Assembly (NCBI GenBank): GCA_945898045.1
Contig: CAMDGG010000001.1
Coordinates: 1-64,000 of the forward strand
DNA length: 64,000 nt
Source: a bacterium UBP8_UBA817
GTDB taxonomy: Bacteria; Margulisbacteria; Marinamargulisbacteria; SXXA01; SICP01
Reading direction: 5' to 3'
Below, piece after piece: positions 37,044-45,418 of this stretch. Position 1 is the stretch's first letter. Each line of letters opens with the position of its first letter. A program made the translations under genes and the position numbers. Under the pieces are notes generated by a model, which was given only the letters and a program-made list of their open reading frames with translations, ran no database searches and was not told where the DNA came from.

Positions 37044-37595
37044 ATGAAAATTATCGTCAAGACACACAATGTTAAGCTCACAAAATCTCTAAAAGAATAT
37101 GCTACAAAGAAGATGGAAAAATTAACAAAGTTTTTTGATAACATACAAGATGTTGTTGTAGAACTTCATATGGAAGATACTGCAGCCATTAACCAACGTC
37201 AGCTTGCGCTAGTGACAGTTCATGCGTCTGGCACCGTAATTCGTGCAGAAGAAACGTCTCAGGATTTATATGCGAGTATCGATTTGGTTTTTGACAATTT
37301 AGGCAGACAGCTGCGCAAACATAAAGAACGTCTTCGGGATCACAAAAAAGATTTACCTGGAAAACGTCTTATAGCGGATTCTTCTGACGAAGTTTCAGTC
37401 AAAAAAAGCAAGATGCCTTCTGCTTTTTCCCCTGATGACTTATTTGAGCCCAAACCTCTCGAAATTGAAGAAGCTTCTCGCCAAATGAGAGAAAATCGTC
37501 TTCCGTTTTTGGTATTTCGAAATTTCAAAACAGAGAAGATTAATGTTGTCTATCCAACAGGCACTTCTTCTTTTGGAATTATTGATCCCGCTTAA
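37044..37595 (+). CDS. hpf: Long-form ribosome hibernation promoting factor
   Basis: 183 residues from ATG 37044, with GAGGTG eight bases upstream. The N-terminal S30AE domain (1-100) is MKIIVKTHNVKLTKSLKEY followed by FDNLGRQLRKHKERL. A Ser/Lys linker leads to the C-terminal dimerisation domain (RENRLPFLVFRNFKT, NVVYPTG). The long form dimerises 70S ribosomes into 100S particles in stationary phase. It is divergent from glmU and abuts the convergent hook-like gene. Confidence 0.93.
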   Translation: MKIIVKTHNVKLTKSLKEYATKKMEKLTKFFDNIQDVVVELHMEDTAAINQRQLALVTVHASGTVIRAEETSQDLYASIDLVFDNLGRQLRKHKERLRDHKKDLPGKRLIADSSDEVSVKKSKMPSAFSPDDLFEPKPLEIEEASRQMRENRLPFLVFRNFKTEKINVVYPTGTSSFGIIDPA

Positions 37596-38462
37596 TTAAG
37601 CCACCAATTTACTCAGCAAGTCGTTAACAATTTTGTTGACGTCTTGCAGGGCCCCCTGTAGCGCAGAAAAACCTCTATTCAGCAGATTCATGTCCAATGC
37701 AACTTGCGCCACTCTGATATTAGAAGATTCTAACGATGCCCCCAAAATCTGGCCCAATCCATCTTCTCCTGCAGTGACAGGTGTTTGGGCTAGTCCTGAC
37801 GCCACAGTACTTTTTAGCGCCCCCCCATCGACCAATACCAGGCCTTGTCTATTTTGAAAGGTGGTTATAGCAAGTTTATAGAGCGGGGCTTGCTCTGGCG
37901 GCGTAGTTCCGCCGGCGATCGCATCTTTTTCTGCCTGGAAATTACTCACTAAAACACCACCATCTTTGAAGCCAATGTCTTTATTCCCATCTGTTTCAAT
38001 GGGGACAAGCGTACGATTTACAGGGGTTCCGTTTTTGTCTACTTTGAATCCAAATACTTTTCGTCCAAATGAATCCACCACAAATTGATTGTTAAAATCT
38101 ACTTGGAAGCGTCCGGCACGGGTATACGATTTTTGTGACTGCGCATCAAATTGTGACGCAGAATCCGATAGGATAAAAAATCCGTCCCCCGAAATAGCAA
38201 CATCCATACCTGTACCAAATCCGATATTACCTTGTGCATAGTCCGTACTCGTTGTGCCCAACGTCATGCTTGAGCCAGATTGAATAGGATTAGTGGTGTC
38301 CGTTCCCATTGACTCTACCTTACTAAAAACCGTAGTGAAGGAAGCAAACGAATATTTGTAACCAGGGGTGTTGAAATTATTAGAGTTTGAGATGGCAATT
38401 TTTAGGCCACTTTCGAGTGCTGATAGCGCGTTTCCTATTTGTTTATATAAATCTAGTATCAT
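37596..38462 (-). CDS. Flagellar hook/rod-type axial protein (FlgE/FlgF/FlgG family)
   Basis: 288 residues, AAAGGAG upstream. The N terminus ALSALESGLKIAISNSNNFN, with TPGY, is the axial-protein signature. GFFILSD and the RAGRFQVD stretch belong to the hook-rod beta domain. The C terminus (SLESSNIRVAQVALDM, then FSALQGALQDVNKIVND) is the matching D0 helix. At 288 residues it is closer to FlgG/FlgF than to full-length FlgE; which one cannot be decided. It ends the minus-strand cluster that begins at 44605, and the product should be exported by the FlhA/FlhB machine. Confidence 0.85.
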   Translation of the reverse strand: MILDLYKQIGNALSALESGLKIAISNSNNFNTPGYKYSFASFTTVFSKVESMGTDTTNPIQSGSSMTLGTTSTDYAQGNIGFGTGMDVAISGDGFFILSDSASQFDAQSQKSYTRAGRFQVDFNNQFVVDSFGRKVFGFKVDKNGTPVNRTLVPIETDGNKDIGFKDGGVLVSNFQAEKDAIAGGTTPPEQAPLYKLAITTFQNRQGLVLVDGGALKSTVASGLAQTPVTAGEDGLGQILGASLESSNIRVAQVALDMNLLNRGFSALQGALQDVNKIVNDLLSKLVA

Positions 38463-38480
38463 GATTGTTTCTCCTTTGTT

Positions 38481-40334
38481 TTATGCCGCTTCGATAATGG
38501 TGGTTTCTGAATTAAATGAAATTGTCTGAGATGTTTCTATATGTTCACCCAAGCCAGACTCTTGCTTGAGTCGATTGAGAATCGCTAAATACTCTTTCTT
38601 CTTCCTACTTAAATAAACGTCTCCCGGATTTGCTTCTAAGTGTACACTGAGTTTAAGATATTCTTCTTTAATGATAGAAAACATACTGCTGTTTACTTGA
38701 TCTCGTATGGCAAGCATATCTTTTTTGGGCATCGAAGCGCCTAGGTTTTTCAATCCTTTTAGTGCTAGTTTTAATTTTTTTTGAACCAATGCAAAAGCGG
38801 GTCCTTGGAGAGAGGGTAATGTTGCTTTTTCTTCCATGGCTTCTTTAAAAAGATCCATGAGTCTTAGGCGAGCCAGACCTTCTCCCTCTTGTTGTAACTT
38901 TTTATAGGCTGGTTCTGAGTTTAATTTTTTCTTAAGCTTGTTAAGCTTAAACCTAATTTCTATGTTTGAGCGAAGATCCAACTGAACAGACTTTTGTAAA
39001 AACAAGGTGCGGATATCATCTTCTAAACCGTCTATCGATGTTTCTGGAGCTTGCTGTTGTTGTCTTTTTGAATTTCCACCCGATTGACGTCGTGGATCCG
39101 TATCAATCATCCCAGGAATTTCGGGCGCTCTGAAGCCGGCCGCTCCCCAATCTTCAAGTTTTTTACCGATTGTTTTCATATATGCAGCGCTGTCAAATTT
39201 TGCAATACTGGCAATTTCATTAAAGCGATTAAAGGCTTTAACAAGTTCTTCTGGAGAACCCCCTTTCGCCTTAGATTCAATAATTGTATTGTCTAGTTCG
39301 TTTGCAATAAAGTTCCTCATATCCGCTTTGGCATCTTCCTTGACCTCTTGCATATTGGATCGCCCTGGACCAAATACACCCTTTAAACCGGCTAGATCTG
39401 CCAAACTTTCCATTTCATTACTTTTGTGAATCGCTTCTAACGTAATTTTATTGTCGTAGCTTAATGCCAGTTTAATAAAACTATCTTTTAGTTTTTGCTT
39501 AAAATCTTGATGAAGCGTGCGGCGAATAGTACCCTCTAAATTGCTCAACTTACTAGGAGAAAGGCCCTCGGTGAGCAATTTCTCCTTAAGGTGTCTCGCT
39601 TGATCTTGCTTCTGTTGTGTTGGGGAAAGAATGGTTTCGGCCAAAGTAGTAAGGTACTTTGTAACCACTTCTGTAGTTTCTATATCTGCCGTGCCCGTTT
39701 CTTGTTTTTCAGTCTTCTTTAATTCGGTTGCGGCAGCTTGCGCCAAGACAGCTTGTAGAGGAGGTTTTTTTGCCATTTCTTGGGCCGTATGCAGATTACC
39801 TTGAGAGTCTTTTTGTGCTTCAGTTGGCTTGCCTTGTGGATTAGTTTGTTTTTCTAGGAGTAGCTTTTTGAGGTCATTAGGTAAGTGAGCCTCTTCTTTT
39901 TTACGATCTTTACTAAGAACGACGCTATCTTCGGTTTTTTCTTTGTATTCATCCTGAAAATGTTTTTCCACTGTTCTGGCAATTTCTTTTTCTAATCCTT
40001 TCGGCATAAATTGATTGTGCTGCGTACCAGACTTTGCCAATTTTCGACTCATTTCTTGTAAAAGTTCATTAGGCGAAACATCTTCTTCAAGCGCAGCAAC
40101 AGATGTTGATGTTTCTGAAAATCTTTTTTCTTGTTTTCGCTTCCGTTTGATATCTTTTTCACTTTCTTGTCCAGAGACGACCTTTTCTTCACCATGTATA
40201 GTTTGGTTTACGTCTTCTTCGTTAAACAAATGGGACTTCATACTGTCATCATTTGCTTCGGTTTTATTGAGGGGCATTATGGAGCCGGCGTTATGCTCGA
40301 TGATGTTTCGGAGATTAGTTGGCTGGACGTTCAT
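38481..40334 (-). CDS. Unknown 617-residue helical protein, no signal peptide
   Basis: Not recognised. The first third is charged and probably disordered (KDIKRKRKQEKRFSETST). The rest is predicted mostly helical, with two denser regions at about residues 225-350 and 430-600. The segment GLSPSKLSNLEGTIRRTL is a compact helical motif. There is a Gln-rich spot (KRQQQQAPE) near residue 415. It lacks a Sec signal and membrane helices, and lies 18 bases upstream of the hook-like gene in one transcription unit. It might be an export substrate, gatekeeper or length-control protein, but nothing in the sequence decides. Confidence 0.6.
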   Translation of the reverse strand: MNVQPTNLRNIIEHNAGSIMPLNKTEANDDSMKSHLFNEEDVNQTIHGEEKVVSGQESEKDIKRKRKQEKRFSETSTSVAALEEDVSPNELLQEMSRKLAKSGTQHNQFMPKGLEKEIARTVEKHFQDEYKEKTEDSVVLSKDRKKEEAHLPNDLKKLLLEKQTNPQGKPTEAQKDSQGNLHTAQEMAKKPPLQAVLAQAAATELKKTEKQETGTADIETTEVVTKYLTTLAETILSPTQQKQDQARHLKEKLLTEGLSPSKLSNLEGTIRRTLHQDFKQKLKDSFIKLALSYDNKITLEAIHKSNEMESLADLAGLKGVFGPGRSNMQEVKEDAKADMRNFIANELDNTIIESKAKGGSPEELVKAFNRFNEIASIAKFDSAAYMKTIGKKLEDWGAAGFRAPEIPGMIDTDPRRQSGGNSKRQQQQAPETSIDGLEDDIRTLFLQKSVQLDLRSNIEIRFKLNKLKKKLNSEPAYKKLQQEGEGLARLRLMDLFKEAMEEKATLPSLQGPAFALVQKKLKLALKGLKNLGASMPKKDMLAIRDQVNSSMFSIIKEEYLKLSVHLEANPGDVYLSRKKKEYLAILNRLKQESGLGEHIETSQTISFNSETTIIEAA

Positions 40335-40355
40335 GATGGAATTTCCTCTATTACC

Positions 40356-40622
40356 CTAGGCCTGAAACGACCGATTTTGCTTTACTTTCAATCTTTTCAA
40401 CCCAATTTGCATCAGAATCTTATCTTTTTTGCTTAAGTCCAAAACATCCTCGAGTTTGGCTTGATACAATTTGAGGCGATGTTCTGTTTTATTAATGTAC
40501 ATATCCAGTCTTTTTATTTTCTTCTGAATTTCTTTCGCACTAACGGTCGGGTCTTGTCCATCCGTAAATTCGACCAAGACACTTGCTGATTTCACAGTCT
40601 CTTTTTTAGGTGCTGATGTCAT
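40356..40622 (-). CDS. Small coiled-coil protein
   Basis: 88 residues, not recognised. Residues about 28-80 form a basic coiled coil (KEIQKKIKRLDMYINKTEHR). Its size and its place between two large cluster genes resemble FliJ/YscO-like stalks or type III chaperones, but there is no direct support. It overlaps the upstream gene by four bases. Confidence 0.6.
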   Translation of the reverse strand: MTSAPKKETVKSASVLVEFTDGQDPTVSAKEIQKKIKRLDMYINKTEHRLKLYQAKLEDVLDLSKKDKILMQIGLKRLKVKQNRSFQA

Positions 40623-41461
40623 GTTCCCACTTCTTGTATTAAGAACTCATATTGATAGGCCAATGCGTCTCGTTCTTGCTTAAATTCTTCTTTTATTTTT
40701 TTCATTTGCTTGATTCTTTCTTCTAAGAACCTGGATTTAGACCAGTAATTTGGTTTGCCAAGCAACGTCATTTGTTGCATGAGTTGCTGTTGTGCCTCTG
40801 CGTACATAGCCAAGCTTTTTTTTGATTTCCTGCTTTTCCCATGCAATAGTTCTGTTAGCTCCATATTATATATATTTTCGCCCATATTATTTAGATTTTC
40901 TTCACTTGCGCCCTCTAGTGCTTTTTTTTGCATGATTTGAAGCTCTTCCGGAGTGACGCCCATAGCGGTGAGCATTTGTCCAATGAGCCCTACTTTAAAT
41001 TGCGCGTATTTGGACAAAAAGAAATTGGAGGATTTGGCCTGCACTGTGTTTTGCATGTAGGTTTGTTGGAGCTGAGATAGCTTTGGAGAGAAATCGATTT
41101 TTTGTCCAAACAATTTTAGTATTGTATTGCCGTCGTTTTTAAGATCCACCGAGGTTAATAATGGATCTTTCAAGGCCGCTTTCAATTCGTATTTACCCTC
41201 TTCGTTTTTAGACCATTTGGTATTACCAATAGAGACATTGTCCTCTCGTGGATCCGATTTTTTATCAAGGGCGGTGGCCACCTGTTCTTTGGTTTCTTTT
41301 TCTACCTTTGCGAGCTGATCGCTTTGGGACGCTAGTTGTTTGGTGGCTTCTTCTTTTTGGACTTTGAGTGTTTCCTGTAATTTTTCGTAGTACGGATTTG
41401 CACTCATTTTTTGGGCTGAGGGTCGAGATAACGAGGTACTCCCTATTCGGGTGTCGCTCAT
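40619..41461 (-). CDS. Unknown 280-residue coiled-coil protein
   Basis: Not recognised. It starts MSDTRIGSTSLSRPSAQKMS, a Ser-rich unstructured beginning without a Sec signal. A coiled coil follows at about 25-75 (LKVQKEEATKQLASQSDQLA), then a compact central part, then a long C-terminal coiled coil (about 225-275). It is coupled to both neighbours by four-base overlaps. Confidence 0.6.
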   Translation of the reverse strand: MSDTRIGSTSLSRPSAQKMSANPYYEKLQETLKVQKEEATKQLASQSDQLAKVEKETKEQVATALDKKSDPREDNVSIGNTKWSKNEEGKYELKAALKDPLLTSVDLKNDGNTILKLFGQKIDFSPKLSQLQQTYMQNTVQAKSSNFFLSKYAQFKVGLIGQMLTAMGVTPEELQIMQKKALEGASEENLNNMGENIYNMELTELLHGKSRKSKKSLAMYAEAQQQLMQQMTLLGKPNYWSKSRFLEERIKQMKKIKEEFKQERDALAYQYEFLIQEVGT

Positions 41462-43866
41462 GATTCCTCTTCCTCAGATTTTGGCTTTTGCGAGTTTTTG
41501 TTGTTTTCGCCCTGTATTTTTTCGCCTTGTTTTCGGCTTTCTTCTGCGGCCTCTTTTACTTGCCTTTCTATTCTTGCGGTGACCGCTTGGTCGTCGGCCT
41601 TTTCATCTGCTTCGACTTGATTACTTACTTTAATACGATCAATCTCATCATCCTCGAACTCTTCTTTTTGAGCCTCATAGGTCTTGATCTGTTTCGCATG
41701 TCGGATAGAGATCATTTTATTTATTTGTGATTTCTCAAAGATGTTATGGCCGATAGCATTCGTAGATTTGTCTTTAATTAGTTTCTGCGCGTCTGCAAAA
41801 ATGGGATCATTATAATCGTTTAATTGGCTGATACTGTAACGAAATTTCGCATCTTTTTTACCCAACACATTGATACTATCTTCTGATAGACCGTTATTGG
41901 TAATCATCGGCAACTTGTCGCCACCAAACATGCCTAGAACAGGCGCTAAAAGTTGTGAAAGGCCCAAGATGTCATCCGTAAATTTTTGAGCCGTGTCTTT
42001 ATTTTCAAAATTAAGCTTTAAAGGTTCGCCTTCTACAGTTTTCCAGGCACCCACCCATTCATCTTTCCCTTTAACTTGTACTTTATGGTCTTCTGGATTC
42101 CACTCTTGCCAAGATGCTTTATTGCTCACTGAAACAGCACCAGAGCTTTCTCCTTTGGCGGTAAATACAGCCTTGCCGTTACTATCTTTTTCGGTACTCA
42201 TGCCTACCATTGTTGAATAAATATGTAAGAGTGATTCATAGGCACTACGCGTGTTTTGAACTTTTTCTTGCCAGGTATTTCCTGTATTTATTTTTGCGGT
42301 GATGTCTCCAAGAGATTCGTAAGCCTTGCTACTTTCGTTATAGATTTTTATATTGCGTCGACCTACATCTTTAATTTGATCGAAATCTTGAACTTCAAAA
42401 CTAAATTTTCCAAGATACTTTTCCCGCACCGTTTTTTGAATAAAAGCCTCTTTATCAGCCCCCAAGCCTAGACCTAGATCAAAAGCAGGATCTTCCATTT
42501 TAAAGTGGGCTGTAATTTCGCCTTCTTCTGTAATAAACCCTTTCTCGATTAACTTTGTCCAAACCTTATTGGTCTCAGCTGTACTATCCAAATTAAAATC
42601 TTCTTTTGAAAGCTGCTTTTTACTTGCGAATTGACTTAAGTACTTTTGACTTAAATAGTCATGATATCCACTTACCAAAATTGCTCTAGGATCACCTTCG
42701 TTTTTAAGTAACCCTTTACTTGCGCTATCTCCTGCCGCCCCAACTTTACTCCAATCCGTATTGGTCGTAAGAGAATTGGCTATCTCGGGAATCAGCGCTT
42801 GTGTTAATAAGATGGGTACGTCCTTAACTTTACTACCAATTTTATCCCACCAGCTTTGTGCCTGTGTAGTTGCATCTAGTTTCTGTTGTTCCATTGTTTT
42901 TTCGGGACTGTTTTGAGCAGAAAATCCTGTTGGTTTTGGCCCTGTTCCATACATATTGGCATAGATGGCATTGAATCTTGACATGTCTTCAAATGCACTC
43001 ATGACGGTGAAAAAACTTTCTTTATTATTTAGTTTTTTATAGACCTCTGGGCTTGTAATGATGCCGTTGTAGTCGAGATACATATCGTGTTTATCAACAC
43101 TATCTGCATAGTAGGGGTCTGTCATTTTTTCTTTATTGAAATTTTTATTTTTTTTCGTAATGTCCGCTATCGTTGTGTTCATGGTATCCCATAGCTTGGG
43201 ATCGAATTTTTCTAGCGATTGGAGGGATGAAAGAAATTGCGAATTAATAGGCTTGAGCGCCTTATTTTTTTCAAACGCGTCATAGTTTTCGGTGTCTCCC
43301 GTTTTGATAGGATTCCGGTTATCAAGCCTTTGGTAAAGAGATAGGTTATGGAGATAAGTATTCCCTTCACCTTCTATACTTTCGTCTTTTTTTGCATCAA
43401 TGGCATCATTTTCAATTTTTTTATCTTTTTGTTTTTTGGCTAAAGCGGCTGATTCGAAAGCTAACTTTTGCTTGGGCAACTCGTCTATCAGCTTCTTTTT
43501 TGAAAGATAGGCCGGATCATCCGTCCTCTCAAAATTGGATCGCTCTCCTACTAGCTCTATATTTAACTTCTGTTGCCTAGAAATAAATTTGAGTCCGCTT
43601 GACATCCCCGAAAGCTCTTTGGCAATACTAAGCGCATTAAGCTGCTGGGAAAGAGTATAGTCGGAAACAGAGATTGACTCGTGTGCACCAGCACCTGAGC
43701 TAGTGGCTCGCGAGGCAGCCGCGTCTGGATCTACGTCATTTAAAATTTCATTTAATTGGCTCCCGAAGCTATTTTTTGCATTAAATTGCTTATCGGGACG
43801 CACATCTATTCGGAATGCGAATGGGGCAGGCTTGGGTTGGTTAAATTTTTCGATCTCATCTAGCAT
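41458..43866 (-). CDS. Unknown 802-residue protein of the type III-associated cluster
   Basis: Not recognised. It lacks a signal peptide and membrane helices. The N-terminal 200 residues are charged and Ser/Lys-rich; the middle 250-700 appears globular and aromatic-rich (KMTDPYYADSVDKHDMYLD). The tail is a Lys/Glu-rich coil ending KPKSEEEES. Around 42496-42570 it contains LIEKGFITEEGEITAHF, which resembles a motif recurring in the giant protein encoded 2 kb away on the other strand. A secreted tip, cap or adaptor protein is conceivable; this is inference only. Confidence 0.6.
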   Translation of the reverse strand: MLDEIEKFNQPKPAPFAFRIDVRPDKQFNAKNSFGSQLNEILNDVDPDAAASRATSSGAGAHESISVSDYTLSQQLNALSIAKELSGMSSGLKFISRQQKLNIELVGERSNFERTDDPAYLSKKKLIDELPKQKLAFESAALAKKQKDKKIENDAIDAKKDESIEGEGNTYLHNLSLYQRLDNRNPIKTGDTENYDAFEKNKALKPINSQFLSSLQSLEKFDPKLWDTMNTTIADITKKNKNFNKEKMTDPYYADSVDKHDMYLDYNGIITSPEVYKKLNNKESFFTVMSAFEDMSRFNAIYANMYGTGPKPTGFSAQNSPEKTMEQQKLDATTQAQSWWDKIGSKVKDVPILLTQALIPEIANSLTTNTDWSKVGAAGDSASKGLLKNEGDPRAILVSGYHDYLSQKYLSQFASKKQLSKEDFNLDSTAETNKVWTKLIEKGFITEEGEITAHFKMEDPAFDLGLGLGADKEAFIQKTVREKYLGKFSFEVQDFDQIKDVGRRNIKIYNESSKAYESLGDITAKINTGNTWQEKVQNTRSAYESLLHIYSTMVGMSTEKDSNGKAVFTAKGESSGAVSVSNKASWQEWNPEDHKVQVKGKDEWVGAWKTVEGEPLKLNFENKDTAQKFTDDILGLSQLLAPVLGMFGGDKLPMITNNGLSEDSINVLGKKDAKFRYSISQLNDYNDPIFADAQKLIKDKSTNAIGHNIFEKSQINKMISIRHAKQIKTYEAQKEEFEDDEIDRIKVSNQVEADEKADDQAVTARIERQVKEAAEESRKQGEKIQGENNKNSQKPKSEEEES

Positions 43867-43896
43867 GGCCGTCGCTCCGTTATCTGGTATTCCGCA

Positions 43897-44247
43897 CTAT
43901 CTAAGTGTCCATAATTTATTTTCGTTTTTCAATCCTAGATTCGCAAGTCCATCAGCCGCTTCTCTGGAACTGTCTAGCGCTTGCATATAAATTTGCAGAC
44001 CCAATGCACCACCGACACTGTTAATATCTACTGATTGCCCTGTGTTTAAATCAACGACACCATTGCTATTAACAATATCATTCTGTACACGACTTAACTC
44101 TTTAAAAAAGCTATCCCAGGCTAAATATCGACCGTATGCATAGTCAAATGTTCCCTTAATCTTGTTGGCATTGACTACAGATGTAGCGGATCTATCAAAG
44201 AAAAAACTACCTGTAAAACCACTATTACCATTATTACTACCAGCCAT
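43897..44247 (-). CDS. Small helical protein, candidate exported structural subunit
   Basis: 116 residues with a near-perfect AAGGAGGTG ribosome-binding site. It is Ser/Asn/Gly-rich at the N terminus, then mainly helical. It ends in a long amphipathic helix (GLQIYMQALDSSREAADGLA, then LGLKNENKLW). Small size, high predicted translation, lack of cysteine and the C-terminal helix recall rod or needle subunits of type III systems. There is no specific family match by eye. Confidence 0.55.
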   Translation of the reverse strand: MAGSNNGNSGFTGSFFFDRSATSVVNANKIKGTFDYAYGRYLAWDSFFKELSRVQNDIVNSNGVVDLNTGQSVDINSVGGALGLQIYMQALDSSREAADGLANLGLKNENKLWTLR

Positions 44248-44283
44248 GAGACACCTCCTTTTTTAATGAATATTGTCGCGATG

Positions 44284-44311
44284 CCGCCCCTGATATAAAT
44301 GCCAGGGGCGG
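44284..44311. terminator. Strong hairpin between the first two genes of the 44605 cluster
   Basis: CCGCCCCTG (44284-44292) and CAGGGGCGG (44303-44311) form a 9-bp G+C-rich stem with a 10-base loop. On the minus strand no T run follows, so it is more likely a partial attenuator or a 3'-end-stabilising hairpin that raises the amount of the first gene's mRNA over the rest. Confidence 0.6.
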
Positions 44312-44332
44312 TTGTTTATCAATCAGCCGTTA

Positions 44333-44605
44333 TTATCCTTGGCCCAATTTCTTCGCGGCTTCTTTGTTGGCCTTAGCGTCTTTATCAGGGGTGGATTTTC
44401 TAACTTCATAGCTAGATTCTGCCTCTGTTAATTTAAGCTGAGATCCAACCATAGTTCCCAATGTTGTTCCGGATGAATCTGATTTATCCAAAGTATCTCT
44501 AATTCTTTCAAGATCAGATGTATATTCATTACCCGCAGCTGTTCCGGCTGCAACTCTATCTCCGGCTGTATCTAAATTTACTGCTGCATCATAAGTTCCT
44601 GGCAT
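44333..44605 (-). CDS. Small helical protein, candidate needle-like subunit
   Basis: 90 residues with a strong AAAGGAG site; first gene after the FliA-type promoter. Two helices are predicted: about 27-42 (EYTSDLERIRDTLDKSD) and 50-88 (GSQLKLTEAESSYEVRKS). They are joined by a Ser/Gly turn, so the pattern helix-turn-helix with Q-x-K-L-x-E resembles PrgI/MxiH/YscF needle proteins (about 80 residues). Identity is too low to be sure by eye. No cysteine, no Sec signal. The position before a hairpin suggests it is made in excess. Confidence 0.5.
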   Translation of the reverse strand: MPGTYDAAVNLDTAGDRVAAGTAAGNEYTSDLERIRDTLDKSDSSGTTLGTMVGSQLKLTEAESSYEVRKSTPDKDAKANKEAAKKLGQG

Positions 44606-44733
44606 AGTGTTTCTCCTTTAGGTTGTTTTTTCTTAATTTCTCTTGTGGCCCAATTGCCCAAGAGTATTTCTTCATTATTTTTTCCCGCCTCCTTATTTTA
44701 TTGACCAGATGTTTGGCTGTCTCTTGATTGGGT

Positions 44734-44758
44734 ATATCGGTGCATCAGAGGCTTTTTA
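44734..44758 (-). promoter_or_regulatory. FliA/SigD-type promoter for the 44605-37596 cluster
   Basis: On the minus strand TAAA (44758-44755) is followed after 14 bases by CCGATAT (44740-44734). Both elements and the spacing match the SigD consensus (TAAA, 14-16 bases, CCGATAT). It lies 129 bases before the first ATG of the cluster. A FliA-type sigma gene is in the same window. The rest of the 200-base gap 44606-44805 holds the opposing sigma-70 promoter. Confidence 0.75.
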
Positions 44759-44772
44759 TGTATTGAAATTTC

Positions 44773-44800
44773 TTGATGTATGGGTTTTTCTGTTTATAAT
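44773..44800 (+). promoter_or_regulatory. Sigma-70-type promoter for the giant-gene operon, leaderless arrangement
   Basis: TTGATG (44773-44778) and TATAAT (44795-44800) are 16 bases apart. The ATG at 44806 is only five bases after the -10 box and has no Shine-Dalgarno sequence. Predicted transcription starts at the ATG. Confidence 0.65.
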
Positions 44801-44805
44801 GGGTT

Positions 44806-45357
44806 ATGGACGATACCGAAATACTTGAATTACTTGATACTCTGGAAGAAATTTCTGGAGAAGGTGAGGCGTTGGAAGAGTCTGAAATTTCACTCGCATT
44901 TAGCTTATTAGATTATCCTACGCCAGAAATCGCAACCAGAGCCGCCATTTTTTTAACAGGTCTTACTGACCCAGCTATTTTCTTGCGTCTTCTTGCCATT
45001 TTTCCAGAATGCTCGGCTGAGATTCAAAGACAATTGGCCATTTTGATGGCGTGTCTGGATCATGTGGAAATTTATGTATTTTTGTTGGATTTTATCGAAA
45101 CCGCTTCAGATGCCATCCTGTGTCTCACTATTGAAATGGCACTAGCCAACACCCGCTATCCTATTTTGGGACTCATCTTTGAAAGGCTGGATACAGCGCC
45201 CCCCCACTATCTTAGAAAACTAGAACGTATTATTCGCTCTATGGATCGTCACCGACTTAAAACCATTTTGAGGCTTTATCCGGTGGTTCCTCATGAGCGT
45301 TTTTTGCGGGATATTTTGGGGGATACGTTTATGCACGATGTATACAAGAAAAAATAG
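44806..45357 (+). CDS. Acidic helical-repeat protein upstream of the giant gene
   Basis: 183 residues, not recognised by name. The N terminus is very acidic (MDDTEILELLDTLEEISGEG). The rest reads as about four helix pairs of HEAT type, for example YPTPEIATRAAIFLTGL and SAEIQRQLAILMACLDHVEI. It lies 61 bases before the giant gene, with no terminator between, so they are probably co-transcribed. Small, acidic, helical proteins encoded beside a large substrate are often type III chaperones. That role is an inference from context. Confidence 0.65.
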   Translation: MDDTEILELLDTLEEISGEGEALEESEISLAFSLLDYPTPEIATRAAIFLTGLTDPAIFLRLLAIFPECSAEIQRQLAILMACLDHVEIYVFLLDFIETASDAILCLTIEMALANTRYPILGLIFERLDTAPPHYLRKLERIIRSMDRHRLKTILRLYPVVPHERFLRDILGDTFMHDVYKKK

Positions 45358-45418
45358 ATGCATTATTTTTACGGCTTTTATCGATTCTCTTTTAAGAGAG
45401 TCATAGAGGGAGCCTATT

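Noticed and set aside
38215-38230. CCGATAT on the plus strand inside the hook-like gene as a second FliA promoter
   Set aside because: No TAAA is found 14-16 bases upstream and no plus-strand gene follows.
45386-45400. Short inverted repeat CTCTT-TT-AAGAG before the giant gene as a terminator
   Set aside because: The stem is only five A+T-rich pairs without a T tail, so it would not separate the two genes.
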